DNA of 56,668 nucleotides from Bacteroidota bacterium. Its GTDB lineage: Bacteria > Bacteroidota > Ignavibacteria > Ignavibacteriales > Ignavibacteriaceae. Both the position numbers and the translations under genes were made by a program. The notes beneath the pieces were generated by a model. The model worked only from the letters and a program-made list of their open reading frames with translations, made no database searches and was not told the DNA's origin. This document shows positions 26,214 through 35,730 of this stretch, in pieces; position 1 is the first letter of the stretch, and every line of letters starts with the position of its first letter. The stretch lies in assembly GCA_021824145.1 (NCBI GenBank), contig JAKALM010000019.1, forward strand, positions 1 through 56,668, written 5' to 3'.

Positions 26214-28970
26214 ATGCAAAAGAAAAATTTTTACATATTAATATTATTTGTTAGCTCTTTTTTATGTCAATTTGTTTCTGCTCAAGTATTGTTTAATAAA
26301 CAAAATAATATACAGCCTCAATTTATTAGTGGAATTCAAGTTACAAAAGAAAATCTTTCTTCAAGAAAAGAATGGGAGTTTATGAGATTAAGAGATCCTT
26401 ATACAAACAAAATCCCAGATAATATTTCTATGCTTGAAAGAAAATTTGCAAAGATGCTTCCAACCAATAAATTGCTCAAACTTCAGAAAAGAAACCAAAC
26501 ATTTTCATCAAATTGGACTTTTAGAGGACCTTATAATCAAGGTGGAAGATCAAGAGCAGTTGCTGTTGATGTGAATAATTCTAATGTGATTTTGGCTGGA
26601 GGAGCTACTGGAGGGATGTGGCGTTCTACAGATAATGGGCAAAGTTGGGTAAAAGTAACACCTGCACAGGATTCAGTTCAAACAGTAACGTGTATAGTTC
26701 AAGATACTCGAGCTGGAAAAACAAATATCTGGTATTATGGAACAGGCGAATATTCTTCAAACCTGCAATTGCCAGATAACGGTGCTGGTTTTACAACATT
26801 TTTAGGAGCGGGAATTTTTAAATCGACCGATGACGGATTAACATGGAACAGACTAACATCGACAATGCCGAACTATTCACCGACATTTACAAATCCTTTT
26901 CAAATTGTTTGGAACTTAGCTATCGATACTTCCAATAAAAGCGAAGATGTTATTTACGCCGCTGTTTATAGTGGTATTTATCGTTCATCTGATGGAGGCG
27001 CAAGTTGGAGCCAAGTTTTAGGCAACGGAAATAACTCTGTTTATACAAACGTTGCTGTTACAAGCAATAGTGATGTCTATGCCGCTTTAAGCAACGGAAC
27101 TGTTCAAGGAATATGGCATTCTACAGACGGAGTAAATAATTGGACTGATATTACACCTTCAAGTTTTCCAACTGTCTTTTCGAGGATAGTAATCGCAAAC
27201 TCACCAAATAATTCAAATATACTTTATGCACTGGCAAATACTCCAGGAAGTGGGATGTCAGGCGACCCTTCAAATGGTTCTGATGATTATCATAGTCTTT
27301 ATAAGTTTAGTGCTGCAACAAACCAATGGACTGATCTGACAAATAATTTGCCAGACTGGAATGGAAACGTTGCTGGATATTCTTCTCAGGGTGGCTATGA
27401 TATGGTAATTCGTGTTAGTCCTGCAGATTCTAATTTTGTTATAATAGGCGGTACTAATTTATATAGAACAACTGATGGTTTTTCTACTAAACTAGGAAAT
27501 ACTAATTGGATTGGCGGCTATTCAACAGCTAACGATATTTCTTCATATACAAATCAGCATCCGGATGAGCATGATCTTTTTTACTTACCTTCAAACCCGA
27601 AAGTTGTTTATTCCGCTAATGACGGCGGTGTAAGCTATACAACTGATGCAACAGCTTCAACAGTAAATTGGACAAGCATGAATAATGGTATAACAACTAC
27701 ACAGTTTTATTCGGTTGCACTTGATCATGCAACAGTAAATTCTCCATTGATTGTCGGCGGAATGCAGGATAACGGAAATATGATGGACACAACTTGGAAT
27801 GAAAATTCTAGCTGGGTAACTCTTCCTTATGGCGGTGACGGTTGTATTTCCGCAGTAGCTGATGGTGGAAACTATATTTATTTCTCAACTCAAAATGGAA
27901 ATATTATGGAAGGAAAAATATCTGATCAGACTGGAGCTTTAATTAAACCAGCTGGTGCAAGTGGATATCTCTTTGTAACTCCTTATGTTCTTGATCCGAC
28001 CAATACAAGTATTATTTATATCGCAGCTGGAGGAAATATTTGGAGAAATACTGATGTACAAAGCATACAAATTGGAACAGATAGTGCAACTACAATTAAC
28101 TGGACACAGTTTACAAACATTGATACAAACAGCAACATCAGTGCTCTTGCTGTATCTACTTCTCCTGCGCACATCCTTTATTACGGCACAACAGATGGAA
28201 AAATTTTCAAAGTAATTGGTTCTGATAACGGGAATCCGACTTCTCAAAATATTACTTCTTCAAGCTTTCCTGCTGGATATATAAGCAGTATTGCGGTTGA
28301 TCCATCGGATGCAAACAATATAATGGTTGACTTTTCAAACTATAACATTCTTAGTATTTTCTATTCATCAGATGGAGGAACTACTTGGTCTGTTGTGGCA
28401 GGTAATCTTGAACAAAATTCAGACGGAACTGGAAATGGTCCATCAATTAGAGCAGTTAGAATTTTGAATTTAAATGGTAGTAAAATTTATTATGCTGGTA
28501 CTAGTACTGGTTTGTACGCAACTACAATTTTAAATGGAATGTCAACCACTTGGGTTCAGCAGGGGACTGATAATATAGGTATGATTGATGTTGAAGCAAT
28601 TGATACAAGAGATAATGATGGAACAATTGCGGTCGGTACTTTTGGTAATGGCGTTTACAGTACAAAAGTTGCAGCAACTGTAATTAATTCTCAAAATTCT
28701 GTACCGTTTACATTTTCACTTTCGCAGAATTTCCCAAATCCTTTTAATCCTTCTACAAATATTAAATATAGTATTCCCAGTTCTGAATATGTTAAGCTAA
28801 CAGTTTATAATATACTTGGACAACAAATAGCCATACTAGTTAATCAAGTTCAAGCTGCCGGTAATTATGAGTTGAATTTCGATGCTTCGAAACTCTCAAG
28901 CGGAATTTATCTCTATAAATTAGATGCCGGAAGTTTAACCAACGTAAAAAAGATGATTTTGATGAAATAA
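26214..28970 (+). CDS. large secreted BNR/sortilin-like beta-propeller protein with T9SS sorting domain
   Basis: 918 residues from the ATG at 26214, chosen over 26187 because GAAAGGA lies just before it and the signal peptide then starts cleanly (MQKKNFYIL, cleavage near VSAQ). The body contains several Asp-box/BNR-type blade motifs (STDNGQSWVKV, STDDGLTWNRL, SSDGGASWSQV, SSDGGTTWSVV), implying one or two beta-propellers like sortilin or glycoside-hydrolase-74 relatives. The last 85 or so residues are a type IX secretion C-terminal domain (QNFPNPFNPST ... GIYLYKL ... KKMILMK). Probably exported across the outer membrane and surface-attached or released; substrate unknown. Confidence 0.88.
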   Translation: MQKKNFYILILFVSSFLCQFVSAQVLFNKQNNIQPQFISGIQVTKENLSSRKEWEFMRLRDPYTNKIPDNISMLERKFAKMLPTNKLLKLQKRNQTFSSNWTFRGPYNQGGRSRAVAVDVNNSNVILAGGATGGMWRSTDNGQSWVKVTPAQDSVQTVTCIVQDTRAGKTNIWYYGTGEYSSNLQLPDNGAGFTTFLGAGIFKSTDDGLTWNRLTSTMPNYSPTFTNPFQIVWNLAIDTSNKSEDVIYAAVYSGIYRSSDGGASWSQVLGNGNNSVYTNVAVTSNSDVYAALSNGTVQGIWHSTDGVNNWTDITPSSFPTVFSRIVIANSPNNSNILYALANTPGSGMSGDPSNGSDDYHSLYKFSAATNQWTDLTNNLPDWNGNVAGYSSQGGYDMVIRVSPADSNFVIIGGTNLYRTTDGFSTKLGNTNWIGGYSTANDISSYTNQHPDEHDLFYLPSNPKVVYSANDGGVSYTTDATASTVNWTSMNNGITTTQFYSVALDHATVNSPLIVGGMQDNGNMMDTTWNENSSWVTLPYGGDGCISAVADGGNYIYFSTQNGNIMEGKISDQTGALIKPAGASGYLFVTPYVLDPTNTSIIYIAAGGNIWRNTDVQSIQIGTDSATTINWTQFTNIDTNSNISALAVSTSPAHILYYGTTDGKIFKVIGSDNGNPTSQNITSSSFPAGYISSIAVDPSDANNIMVDFSNYNILSIFYSSDGGTTWSVVAGNLEQNSDGTGNGPSIRAVRILNLNGSKIYYAGTSTGLYATTILNGMSTTWVQQGTDNIGMIDVEAIDTRDNDGTIAVGTFGNGVYSTKVAATVINSQNSVPFTFSLSQNFPNPFNPSTNIKYSIPSSEYVKLTVYNILGQQIAILVNQVQAAGNYELNFDASKLSSGIYLYKLDAGSLTNVKKMILMK

Positions 28971-29025
28971 AAACTTAAAAATTCTTTTTAGAAATTAACC
29001 ACTAACCATTCTTTACATTTAAAAA

Positions 29026-29056
29026 AAGCCCTAAAAATTTTTTAGGGCTTTCATTT
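29026..29056 (+). terminator. Rho-independent terminator after the T9SS protein gene
   Basis: Stem AGCCCTAAA (27-35 of 29000) / TTTAGGGCT (29041-29049) with a short AT loop, flanked by A and T runs (TCATTTTTT). Strong candidate ending the lipoprotein/T9SS transcript. Confidence 0.75.
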
Positions 29057-29119
29057 TTTAAATAAATAATTTGTAGTTTAGAACCGCTTTATCATTACTT
29101 TTATTTTTGAAAGGAGTAT

Positions 29120-30607
29120 ATGACAGACAAGCCTAATTCTAATGAAGGGGAAAGCACTCCAAGAACATTTAAACGAGAACTTAAGCTTCTTGATTCGACA
29201 ATGATTGTAATCGGCTCTATGATCGGCTCAGGTATTTTTATTGTTAGCGCAGATATCGCAAGAACTGTCGGATCTCCAGGCTACTTGCTTTTAGTTTGGC
29301 TGATTACCGGTTTAGTTACTATAAGTGCTGCGTTAAGTTACGGTGAACTTGCAGGAATGCTTCCTCATGCAGGTGGACAATATGTTTACTTGCGCGAAGC
29401 TTATAATCCACTGGTTGGTTTTCTTTATGGCTGGACTTTATTTCTGGTAATTCAAACTGGAACTATTGCCGCAGTTGCTGTGGCTTTTGCAAAATTTACT
29501 GCTGTACTTTTTCCTTGGTTTGGCGAGTCAAATATTCTGTTTCAAGTTTTGGGATTGAAAATTTCTTCAGCACAAATTTTAGCAATCATTTCAATTCTGG
29601 TGCTTACAAACATCAATATTCGTGGTTTAAGAACCGGAAAAATCGTTCAAGATATTTTTACGTCAACAAAAACTTTAGCTCTATTTGGATTAATTGTGCT
29701 TGCTATTTTCGTAGGGAAAAATGTTGTTGCTGCTGGAAATAATTTTTCAAACTTTTGGAATCCAAGCTGGTCTCATCTTTCCAATGGTAAAGTTGTTTCA
29801 ATAGAACCCTTATCTGGAATAATGCTGCTTGCTGCGATTGGTGTTGCAATGGTTGGTTCACTTTTCTCAAGCGATGCGTGGAATAATATTACTTTTACTG
29901 CGGGCGAAGTTGTTAATCCAAAAAAAACTATTCCTTTAAGTCTATTTCTGGGAACTTTAATTGTAACTATTTTGTATATCCTTGCTAATTATGGATACAT
30001 CCTTGTTCTGCCGCTACATGGAAATCCCGGCGGAATTGATACGATTGATAGAGGAATTCAGTTTGCAACTAGCGATAGAGTTGGAACAGCAACAGCTTCT
30101 TTAATTTTTGGACCTACAGCAGTTGTAATTATGGCAATCTTAATTATGATTTCAACATTTGGATGCAACAACGGATTAATACTATCCGGTGCGCGGGTTT
30201 ATTATGCAATGGCAAAAGACAATTTGTTTTTTAAAAAGATTGGAACGTTAAATAAAAATTCTGTTCCCGGAGTTGCACTTATTGTTCAGACGATATGGGC
30301 AAGCATTCTTTGTTTATCCGGAACTTATAACGATCTTCTTGATTACGTTATCTTTGCAGTATTAATTTTTTATATTCTAACGATTTTCGGAATTTTTATA
30401 TTAAGAAAAAAACGCCCTGACGCTGAACGCCCTTATAAAGCATGGGGTTATCCTGTAATTCCAGCTGCTTATATAATAGCTGCCTTAGCCATTTGTATTG
30501 ATTTGTTGATATTCAAACCCATGTATACTTGGCCGGGAGTTGTTATAGTTTTGCTTGGTATTCCTGTTTTCTTTATCTGGAAAAGATTTGCTAAGAAAAA
30601 TGGATGA
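29120..30607 (+). CDS. APC-family amino acid permease
   Basis: 495 residues, about 12 membrane helices. IGSMIGSGIFIVSADIA in helix 1 is the classical APC substrate motif; FTAGEVVNPKKTIPLSLFLG follows helix 6 and FILRKKRPDAERPYKAWGYP precedes the last helices, as in LAT-type and basic amino acid transporters. Very strong ribosome-binding site AAAGGAGTAT next to the ATG. Related to, but clearly diverged from, the permease at 24003-25346. The stop codon lies at the start of an inverted repeat that flanks the next gene. Confidence 0.9.
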   Translation: MTDKPNSNEGESTPRTFKRELKLLDSTMIVIGSMIGSGIFIVSADIARTVGSPGYLLLVWLITGLVTISAALSYGELAGMLPHAGGQYVYLREAYNPLVGFLYGWTLFLVIQTGTIAAVAVAFAKFTAVLFPWFGESNILFQVLGLKISSAQILAIISILVLTNINIRGLRTGKIVQDIFTSTKTLALFGLIVLAIFVGKNVVAAGNNFSNFWNPSWSHLSNGKVVSIEPLSGIMLLAAIGVAMVGSLFSSDAWNNITFTAGEVVNPKKTIPLSLFLGTLIVTILYILANYGYILVLPLHGNPGGIDTIDRGIQFATSDRVGTATASLIFGPTAVVIMAILIMISTFGCNNGLILSGARVYYAMAKDNLFFKKIGTLNKNSVPGVALIVQTIWASILCLSGTYNDLLDYVIFAVLIFYILTIFGIFILRKKRPDAERPYKAWGYPVIPAAYIIAALAICIDLLIFKPMYTWPGVVIVLLGIPVFFIWKRFAKKNG

Positions 30608-30633
30608 TGGAAGATGGTTGATGGAACATGGGA
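30606..30633 (+). repeat. left flank repeat of the four-helix-bundle gene
   Basis: A 28-base GATGG/GAAGATGG-rich stretch that matches the reverse complement of 31057-31084 at about 22 of 28 positions. Together they bracket the 23S-IVP-type gene as an imperfect inverted repeat. Confidence 0.5.
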
Positions 30634-30675
30634 AATATGAATTCAAAATTAATTTATTAAAATCAGGATAAATTA

Positions 30676-31038
30676 ATGAATCCCAAAACAGAGGAATTAC
30701 TTCAAAGAGTTTTTAAGTTTGGAATTGATGTTCTAAATCTTTTGCTAGTTCTTCCAAAGAATAGGGTTTATGATGTGATAATTTTTCAACTGGCAAAGTC
30801 ATCTACATCAATAGGCGCTAATTATGAAGAAGCTCAAGCTGCAGAATCAACGAAAGATTTCATTCACAAGATAGGAATAGTTTTAAAAGAAATTAGAGAA
30901 AGTAACTATTGGCTTAGGGTCTTAGCTGCAATTTCGCCTAGAAATACTTCTAATTCGGAATTAAAAAGGTTACTGAACGAAAGTGTTGGACTAAGAAAAA
31001 TCTTTACTACTATAAAAATGAAAGCAGAGAAAAAATGA
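30676..31038 (+). CDS. four helix bundle protein (23S rRNA intervening-sequence protein family)
   Basis: 120 residues, predicted all-helical. LAKSSTSIGANYEEAQAAES and the later KEIRESNYWLRVL are the signatures of the S23/IVP family first seen in intervening sequences of 23S rRNA genes and now found as stand-alone genes in many Bacteroidota; diversity-generating-retroelement Avd proteins share the fold. Function is unknown; relatives form pentameric bundles and may bind nucleic acid. The gene sits between two transporters and is flanked by imperfect inverted repeats (30606-30633 and 31057-31084), which suggests insertion as a unit. AGGATAAATTA precedes the ATG. Confidence 0.88.
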   Translation: MNPKTEELLQRVFKFGIDVLNLLLVLPKNRVYDVIIFQLAKSSTSIGANYEEAQAAESTKDFIHKIGIVLKEIRESNYWLRVLAAISPRNTSNSELKRLLNESVGLRKIFTTIKMKAEKK

Positions 31039-31056
31039 AATACTTTAAACTACATC

Positions 31057-31084
31057 TTCCATCTTCTATCAAACATTTTCCATT
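31057..31084 (-). repeat. right flank repeat of the four-helix-bundle gene
   Basis: Inverted partner of 30606-30633 (about 22 of 28 positions identical when reverse-complemented). The CATCTTCCATCTTC-type composition differs from the surrounding sequence. Confidence 0.5.
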
Positions 31085-31113
31085 AACTTTTCACTTTTAA
31101 ATTGGGAGTCTAA

Positions 31114-32730
31114 ATGAAACAAACTCAAGATTCAGCTGTTCAAACCGAATTTAAATATAAATGGTTTGTTCCCGGAGATATCAACGGCTTCTTCGGATTA
31201 ATGATTGATAATCTTACTGTACTTTCTTTCCTTGCCGGCATTCTAATTTTTGCTTTTAAATATCCTGCCGATATAGTTTACGGAAAAATGTTCCCAGGAA
31301 CCGCTTTCGGTGTTCTATTTGGCGACCTTGTTTATACTTGGATGGCGTTTCGTTTAGCTAAGAAAAAAAATAATCCTAATGTAACAGCGATGCCGCTTGG
31401 ATTAGACACGCCTTCAACAATCGGAATTGCTCTTACTGTTTTAGGTCCGGCTTTTGTTTATTTGAAATCCAAAGGAATGGCTGAACATGATGCAGCAATG
31501 ATGACGTGGTACATCGGAATGGCTACCATGATAATTATTGGCGTATTTAAATTAGGATTTTCATTTATAGGAGGCTGGGTTCAGAAAATTGTACCGCAAG
31601 CAGGTTTGCTCGGAAGTCTTGCCGGCATTGGTTTGGCTTTAATAGGCTTTGTCCCTTTAATGGATATTTTCGGACTGCCGATTATTGGTTTGATTTCTCT
31701 CGGATTGATTTTATATACCTTGGTTGCAAAGATAAATCTTCCTAAAAATTTCCCCGGAGTATTTGCGGCAATATTAATTGGAACAGTTTTGTATTACATC
31801 TTTGCGCCGATGGGACTTTTAGGCGGAAGTTTTTCTTCGCCATCTATGCAGCTTCATTTCGGTGCGCCAATACCAACATTAGGATTTGTTAATGGCTTTT
31901 GGGAAGCATTAAAGTATTTGCCAATTGCTTTGCCTTTTGGAATTCTTACTGTTGTTGGCGGAATAAATGTAACAGAAAGCGCAAGAGTAGCCGGAGATGA
32001 TTTTAACACAAGAGATATTCTTCTTACCGAAGCATTCTCAACTTTAATTGCAGGAGTTTGCGGCGGCGTTGCTCAGACGACTCCCTATATAGGTCAGCCT
32101 GCTTATAAAGCGATGGGAAGCCGTGCCGGCTATACTGTGCTTACTGGATTATTCATCGGGCTTGGGGGAATACTTGGATATGTTTCTTTCTTTGTTGAGT
32201 TTATTCCTCGCGCTGTACTTGCACCGATATTAATTTTTGTTGCTCTTGATATTGCTGTACAAGCTTTCAAAGCTGTTCCGCCAGCTCATACAACTGCGGT
32301 TGCATTTTCATTATTTCCGAATATTGCACGGCTGCTGCAAATTCAGCTAAGCAATCCAGATATTGTTCCGCTTGCAAATTTTAATAACATGCTTACTCTT
32401 CCGGGAAAAACTTTGCCACAGCTTTTGGTTATTGTTGCGCTTGGAAATGGATTTATTTTAACCGCAATGCTTTGGGGTGCATTTGCGGCAAAGCTGATTG
32501 ACCGGAAGCTGAAACAGGCGAGCATTTATTTATTAATAACTGCAGCGTTCACTTTCTTTGGAGTAATTCACTCTGCTAGCCCTGATGGCAATATGTATTT
32601 GCCCTGGCAGTTGAGCGGAGTATCTCAGCAGATTCCATATCAGTTTACAGCGGCTTATGTGGTGCTTGCGGCAATGCTGTTCTTTTTATCTTATACCAGA
32701 CAAAGTAAAGAACCGGTTGTAGAGGAATAA
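31114..32730 (+). CDS. NCS2/xanthine-uracil-like permease family membrane protein
   Basis: 538 residues with about 13 hydrophobic segments. The TAMPLGLDTPST motif early on, NVTESARVAGDDFNTRDIL and the TTPYIGQPAYKAMGSRAGYT segment correspond to the substrate-binding half-helices and the QTTPYIES-like region of NCS2 nucleobase transporters of the AzgA type. It is longer than typical AzgA proteins and its key residues differ, so the substrate may not be a purine. GGGAG lies seven bases before the ATG. Convergent with the SSS symporter gene, from which it is separated by a strong terminator. Confidence 0.75.
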   Translation: MKQTQDSAVQTEFKYKWFVPGDINGFFGLMIDNLTVLSFLAGILIFAFKYPADIVYGKMFPGTAFGVLFGDLVYTWMAFRLAKKKNNPNVTAMPLGLDTPSTIGIALTVLGPAFVYLKSKGMAEHDAAMMTWYIGMATMIIIGVFKLGFSFIGGWVQKIVPQAGLLGSLAGIGLALIGFVPLMDIFGLPIIGLISLGLILYTLVAKINLPKNFPGVFAAILIGTVLYYIFAPMGLLGGSFSSPSMQLHFGAPIPTLGFVNGFWEALKYLPIALPFGILTVVGGINVTESARVAGDDFNTRDILLTEAFSTLIAGVCGGVAQTTPYIGQPAYKAMGSRAGYTVLTGLFIGLGGILGYVSFFVEFIPRAVLAPILIFVALDIAVQAFKAVPPAHTTAVAFSLFPNIARLLQIQLSNPDIVPLANFNNMLTLPGKTLPQLLVIVALGNGFILTAMLWGAFAAKLIDRKLKQASIYLLITAAFTFFGVIHSASPDGNMYLPWQLSGVSQQIPYQFTAAYVVLAAMLFFLSYTRQSKEPVVEE

Positions 32731-32740
32731 ATTTTATTAG

Positions 32741-32779
32741 TAGATACCCAACGTCTCTAAAAGTTGGGTATCTATTTTT
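32741..32779 (+). terminator. strong Rho-independent terminator between convergent transporter genes
   Basis: Perfect 12-bp stem TAGATACCCAAC (32741-32752) / GTTGGGTATCTA (32763-32774), 10-base loop, then TTTTT. It ends the NCS2-like transcript and directly abuts the stop codon of the minus-strand symporter gene. Confidence 0.85.
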
Positions 32780-34556
32780 AATTACTTAAAACTTCCCAGC
32801 CGCGTTTGTTCATTTGGTAGAAAATAATTCCACCGAAAACAAAACCGCCGATAAGAAATAAAATACCTAAAGGTAAGCTGCCGAGAATAATTTGGCCAAG
32901 CCCGAATAAGAAGCAATAAATCATTGCAACGCCGCTAATCCAATTTATCAAATTAAGAATTCCATCCTTTGAAGGAGTAATATCTGAAGCTTCCTTTGCT
33001 ATTGGCCCCCACATTGTTGAGTTTGGCCTTACTCTTCTATAAAACGAAAGTAATTTTTCTTTCGGTTCTGAGTCGGTTAAGTACGTTACAATTAACCAAA
33101 CAGTGGTTGTAAAAGCAACTGTAATTAAAAGTAAATATGCAAATTGTTTGGGATCGTTTTCATCAAAATGAAAACCAAATTGAAGTACGAGAGAAACTAC
33201 AAACGCAGCAATCATAGCAGAGATTTCGCTCCAAGCATTTATTCTCCACCAGAACCAGCGAAGGATATAAACCAAACCTGTGCCTGCGCCAATTGCCATT
33301 AGGAAACGCCATGCGTCTGCTATTGAATCCATGTAAAAAGTAACGATGGCAGAAAGAATCATCAAAACCATTGTTATGGCTTGAGAAAAATTAACGTAAT
33401 GTTTCTCAACTTTTTTCGGGACTAATCTTCTGTAAACATCATTAACTAAATAACTCGCACCCCAATTTAATTGTGTTCCTATAGTCGACATGTAAGCTGC
33501 TGCGAATGCTGCAATCATTAAGCCGCGTAAATAAGCAGGCAAATCAGAAACTAATATTCTTATATAACCTGTTTCAGGATCAGCTAAAAAGCTTGCATCA
33601 TGCTGAAGCCGAACAACAGCGACCAACGCTACAATAATCCATGGCCAAGGACGCAAAGCATAATGGGCAACGTTAAACCATAAGGTTGCAAGCAATGAAT
33701 GCTTTTCATTTTTTGCGCTGAAAATTCTTTGGGCAATATAACCCCCGCCGCCTGGTTCAGCGCCAGGATACCATGATGCCCACCAATTAACTGCAATAAA
33801 AACAAAGAATGTTATCATCGGCATCCAAGTAGAATTTAAATTCGGAACCATAGCCAAAATTGAGCTTGACGGATCGCGTGCTTTGTCAATTGCATGAAGC
33901 TGACTGATAAGTGAGCTCATTCCTCCAGTTGCATTAACAGCAAAAACAGCCAGCAGAATTACCATTCCCATTTTCAAAACAAATTGAAATAAGTCCGTCC
34001 ATAAAACTCCCCACAAACCAGATAAAGTTGAAATTGAAGCAGTAATAAACATTATTGCAATCGCAATTCCGAGAGCTTCAATTTTATTTATTCCAAGAAC
34101 AAGCATCATAATTTTTACAATTGCAAGATTAACCCATCCCATAATAATAAGATTGATTGGAAGTCCGAGGTAAATAGCACGGAAGATTCTTAAAAAGGCG
34201 GCCGGCTTTCCGCTGTAGCGAATTTCTGCAAACTCACAATCGGTAAGAACACCGGCGCGGCGCCAAAGTTTGGCGTAGAAGAAAACAGTAAGTATTCCGC
34301 TGAAAACCATACTCCACCAAATCCAGTTGCCTGCAATACCATTCTTTGCAACAAGACCAGAAACTACAAGCGGAGTATCTGCTGCAAAAGTAGTAGCCAC
34401 CATTGATGTTCCTGCAAGCCACCAAGTTACATTTCTGCCGGAAACGAAAAAATCGCTTACACTTTGTGTAGCTCTTTTTCTTAAATAAAGTCCTACACCA
34501 AGATTGAAAATAAAGTATAGGGCAATTACTATCCAATCAATAAAACTTAGCTGCAT
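32778..34556 (-). CDS. sodium:solute symporter family protein
   Basis: 592 residues if started at the ATG at 34556; an upstream ATG (34601) exists, but GGAG lies seven bases before 34556 and the protein then starts MQLSFIDWIVIALYF as SSS proteins do. About 13-14 membrane helices with a LeuT-like fold: SVSDFFVSGRNVTWWLAGTS in helix 1, ATTFAADTPL, and MSTIGTQLNWGASYLVNDVY late in the core, equivalent to the sodium site region of PutP/SGLT. This long WYPGAEPGGGGYIAQR-containing branch is common in Bacteroidota; the substrate is unknown. Confidence 0.87.
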   Translation of the reverse strand: MQLSFIDWIVIALYFIFNLGVGLYLRKRATQSVSDFFVSGRNVTWWLAGTSMVATTFAADTPLVVSGLVAKNGIAGNWIWWSMVFSGILTVFFYAKLWRRAGVLTDCEFAEIRYSGKPAAFLRIFRAIYLGLPINLIIMGWVNLAIVKIMMLVLGINKIEALGIAIAIMFITASISTLSGLWGVLWTDLFQFVLKMGMVILLAVFAVNATGGMSSLISQLHAIDKARDPSSSILAMVPNLNSTWMPMITFFVFIAVNWWASWYPGAEPGGGGYIAQRIFSAKNEKHSLLATLWFNVAHYALRPWPWIIVALVAVVRLQHDASFLADPETGYIRILVSDLPAYLRGLMIAAFAAAYMSTIGTQLNWGASYLVNDVYRRLVPKKVEKHYVNFSQAITMVLMILSAIVTFYMDSIADAWRFLMAIGAGTGLVYILRWFWWRINAWSEISAMIAAFVVSLVLQFGFHFDENDPKQFAYLLLITVAFTTTVWLIVTYLTDSEPKEKLLSFYRRVRPNSTMWGPIAKEASDITPSKDGILNLINWISGVAMIYCFLFGLGQIILGSLPLGILFLIGGFVFGGIIFYQMNKRGWEVLSN

Positions 34557-34671
34557 TATAATACTCCATTTGTAATTCAAAAGTGAAAATGCAGTAAGCA
34601 ACCTAAGAATTTTAAATTTTATTTTCTAATGGAAATGAAGAATTATTTTTACAAAATAAAAACTTGACAAA

Positions 34672-34702
34672 AAAGCCCAATCTCGTTAATAGATTGGGCT
34701 TT
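34672..34702 (-). terminator. Rho-independent terminator after pta
   Basis: Perfect 12-bp stem AAAGCCCAATCT (34672-34683) / AGATTGGGCTTT (34691-34702) with a 7-base loop. Read on the minus strand it is followed by a T run (TTTTTTGTC), so it ends the pta transcript. Confidence 0.8.
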
Positions 34703-34723
34703 CTAATTTTGAAGTGGAACTTG

Positions 34724-35701
34724 TTAACTCATCAAAGCAGCAATTGAAGCTGTGTTGACGATATCTTCGGCGCTGCAGCCGCGGCTCAAATCGAAATAAG
34801 GTTTGCTTAATCCTTGAATGATTGGGCCGATTGCTTCACATTTACCTAAGCGTTGAGCAATTTTATATCCAATGTTTCCTGAATTCAAATCCGGAAAGAT
34901 AAGAACATTTGCTCTTCCAGCAACATCACTGTTTGGAGCTTTACGTCTACCAATAGAATCAATAATTGCAGCATCAAATTGCAGTTCGCCGTCAATCATA
35001 AGATCAGGGCGTTTGCTCTTTGCAATTTTTAAAGCTTCAAGGACTTTATCTACCAATTCATGCTGAGCACTTCCTTTAGTTGAAAACGAAAGCATAGCGA
35101 TATAAGATTTTTCACCTGTAAGCTTTGCATGATTTTCTGCCGCTGAGATTGCAATATCAGCAAGCTGTTCTGCATTTGGATTTGGAACAACTGCGCAATC
35201 TGCAAATGTATAAGTCTTTTCTGGAAATACCATCAAAAAGAAACTTGATACAATTGAAATACCTTGCGGCATTCCAACGCATTGAATTCCAGCTCTTAAA
35301 ACATCCGCGGTAGAAGCTGTTGAGCCAGCAACGCTTCCATCAGCTAAGCCTTCTCGAACCATCATTGCGCCAAAGAATAAATCTTTCTTAATAGTTTCCT
35401 TAGCTTGTTCAATTGTTAGTCCTTTATTCTTTCTTAAGTTAAAATAAACATTGGAGAAATCACTAAGCTTTTCAGATTTTGTTGGATCTATTATTCTAAC
35501 TCCGGTTAAATCGATGGCAAGTTTATTAGCATTTTCTCTAATTTTATTTTCTTCACCCAATGTAATAATTGAGGCAATTTTCTCTTTGCTTAAAATTTCT
35601 GCAGCTTTTAACACTCTTTCGTCGTGAGATTCTGGCAGAACGATCGTCTTTTTAATTTTAGATGCTTTTTCTTTTATACTTTGTATTATTGTATTTTCCA
35701 T
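34724..35701 (-). CDS. pta: phosphate acetyltransferase
   Basis: Interconverts acetyl-CoA and acetyl phosphate, linking the pyruvate dehydrogenase product to acetate metabolism. 325 residues from the ATG at 35701; a TTG two codons upstream is the alternative. This is the short, catalytic-domain-only form. Motifs: VLPESHDERVLKAA, VAGSTASTADVLRAG (about 125-139), FADCAVVPNPNAEQLADIA and the C-terminal NVLIFPDLNSGNIGYK...RLG region, all typical of Pta and distinct from phosphate butyryltransferase. Acetate kinase is not in the window. A MITE-like element lies 30 bases upstream of its start and may contain or disturb its promoter. Confidence 0.9.
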   Translation of the reverse strand: MENTIIQSIKEKASKIKKTIVLPESHDERVLKAAEILSKEKIASIITLGEENKIRENANKLAIDLTGVRIIDPTKSEKLSDFSNVYFNLRKNKGLTIEQAKETIKKDLFFGAMMVREGLADGSVAGSTASTADVLRAGIQCVGMPQGISIVSSFFLMVFPEKTYTFADCAVVPNPNAEQLADIAISAAENHAKLTGEKSYIAMLSFSTKGSAQHELVDKVLEALKIAKSKRPDLMIDGELQFDAAIIDSIGRRKAPNSDVAGRANVLIFPDLNSGNIGYKIAQRLGKCEAIGPIIQGLSKPYFDLSRGCSAEDIVNTASIAALMS

Positions 35702-35721
35702 AAACAATCCATGTTAATAAA

Positions 35722-35730
35722 TAATTTACA
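35722..35730 (+). repeat. left copy of 9-bp direct repeat (candidate target-site duplication)
   Basis: TAATTTACA immediately left of the terminal inverted repeat of the element at 35731-35891; the identical 9-mer lies directly at its right end. Confidence 0.6.

Noticed and set aside
30676-31038. Four-helix-bundle protein as the Avd of a diversity-generating retroelement
   Set aside because: No reverse transcriptase, template repeat or variable repeat is visible nearby.
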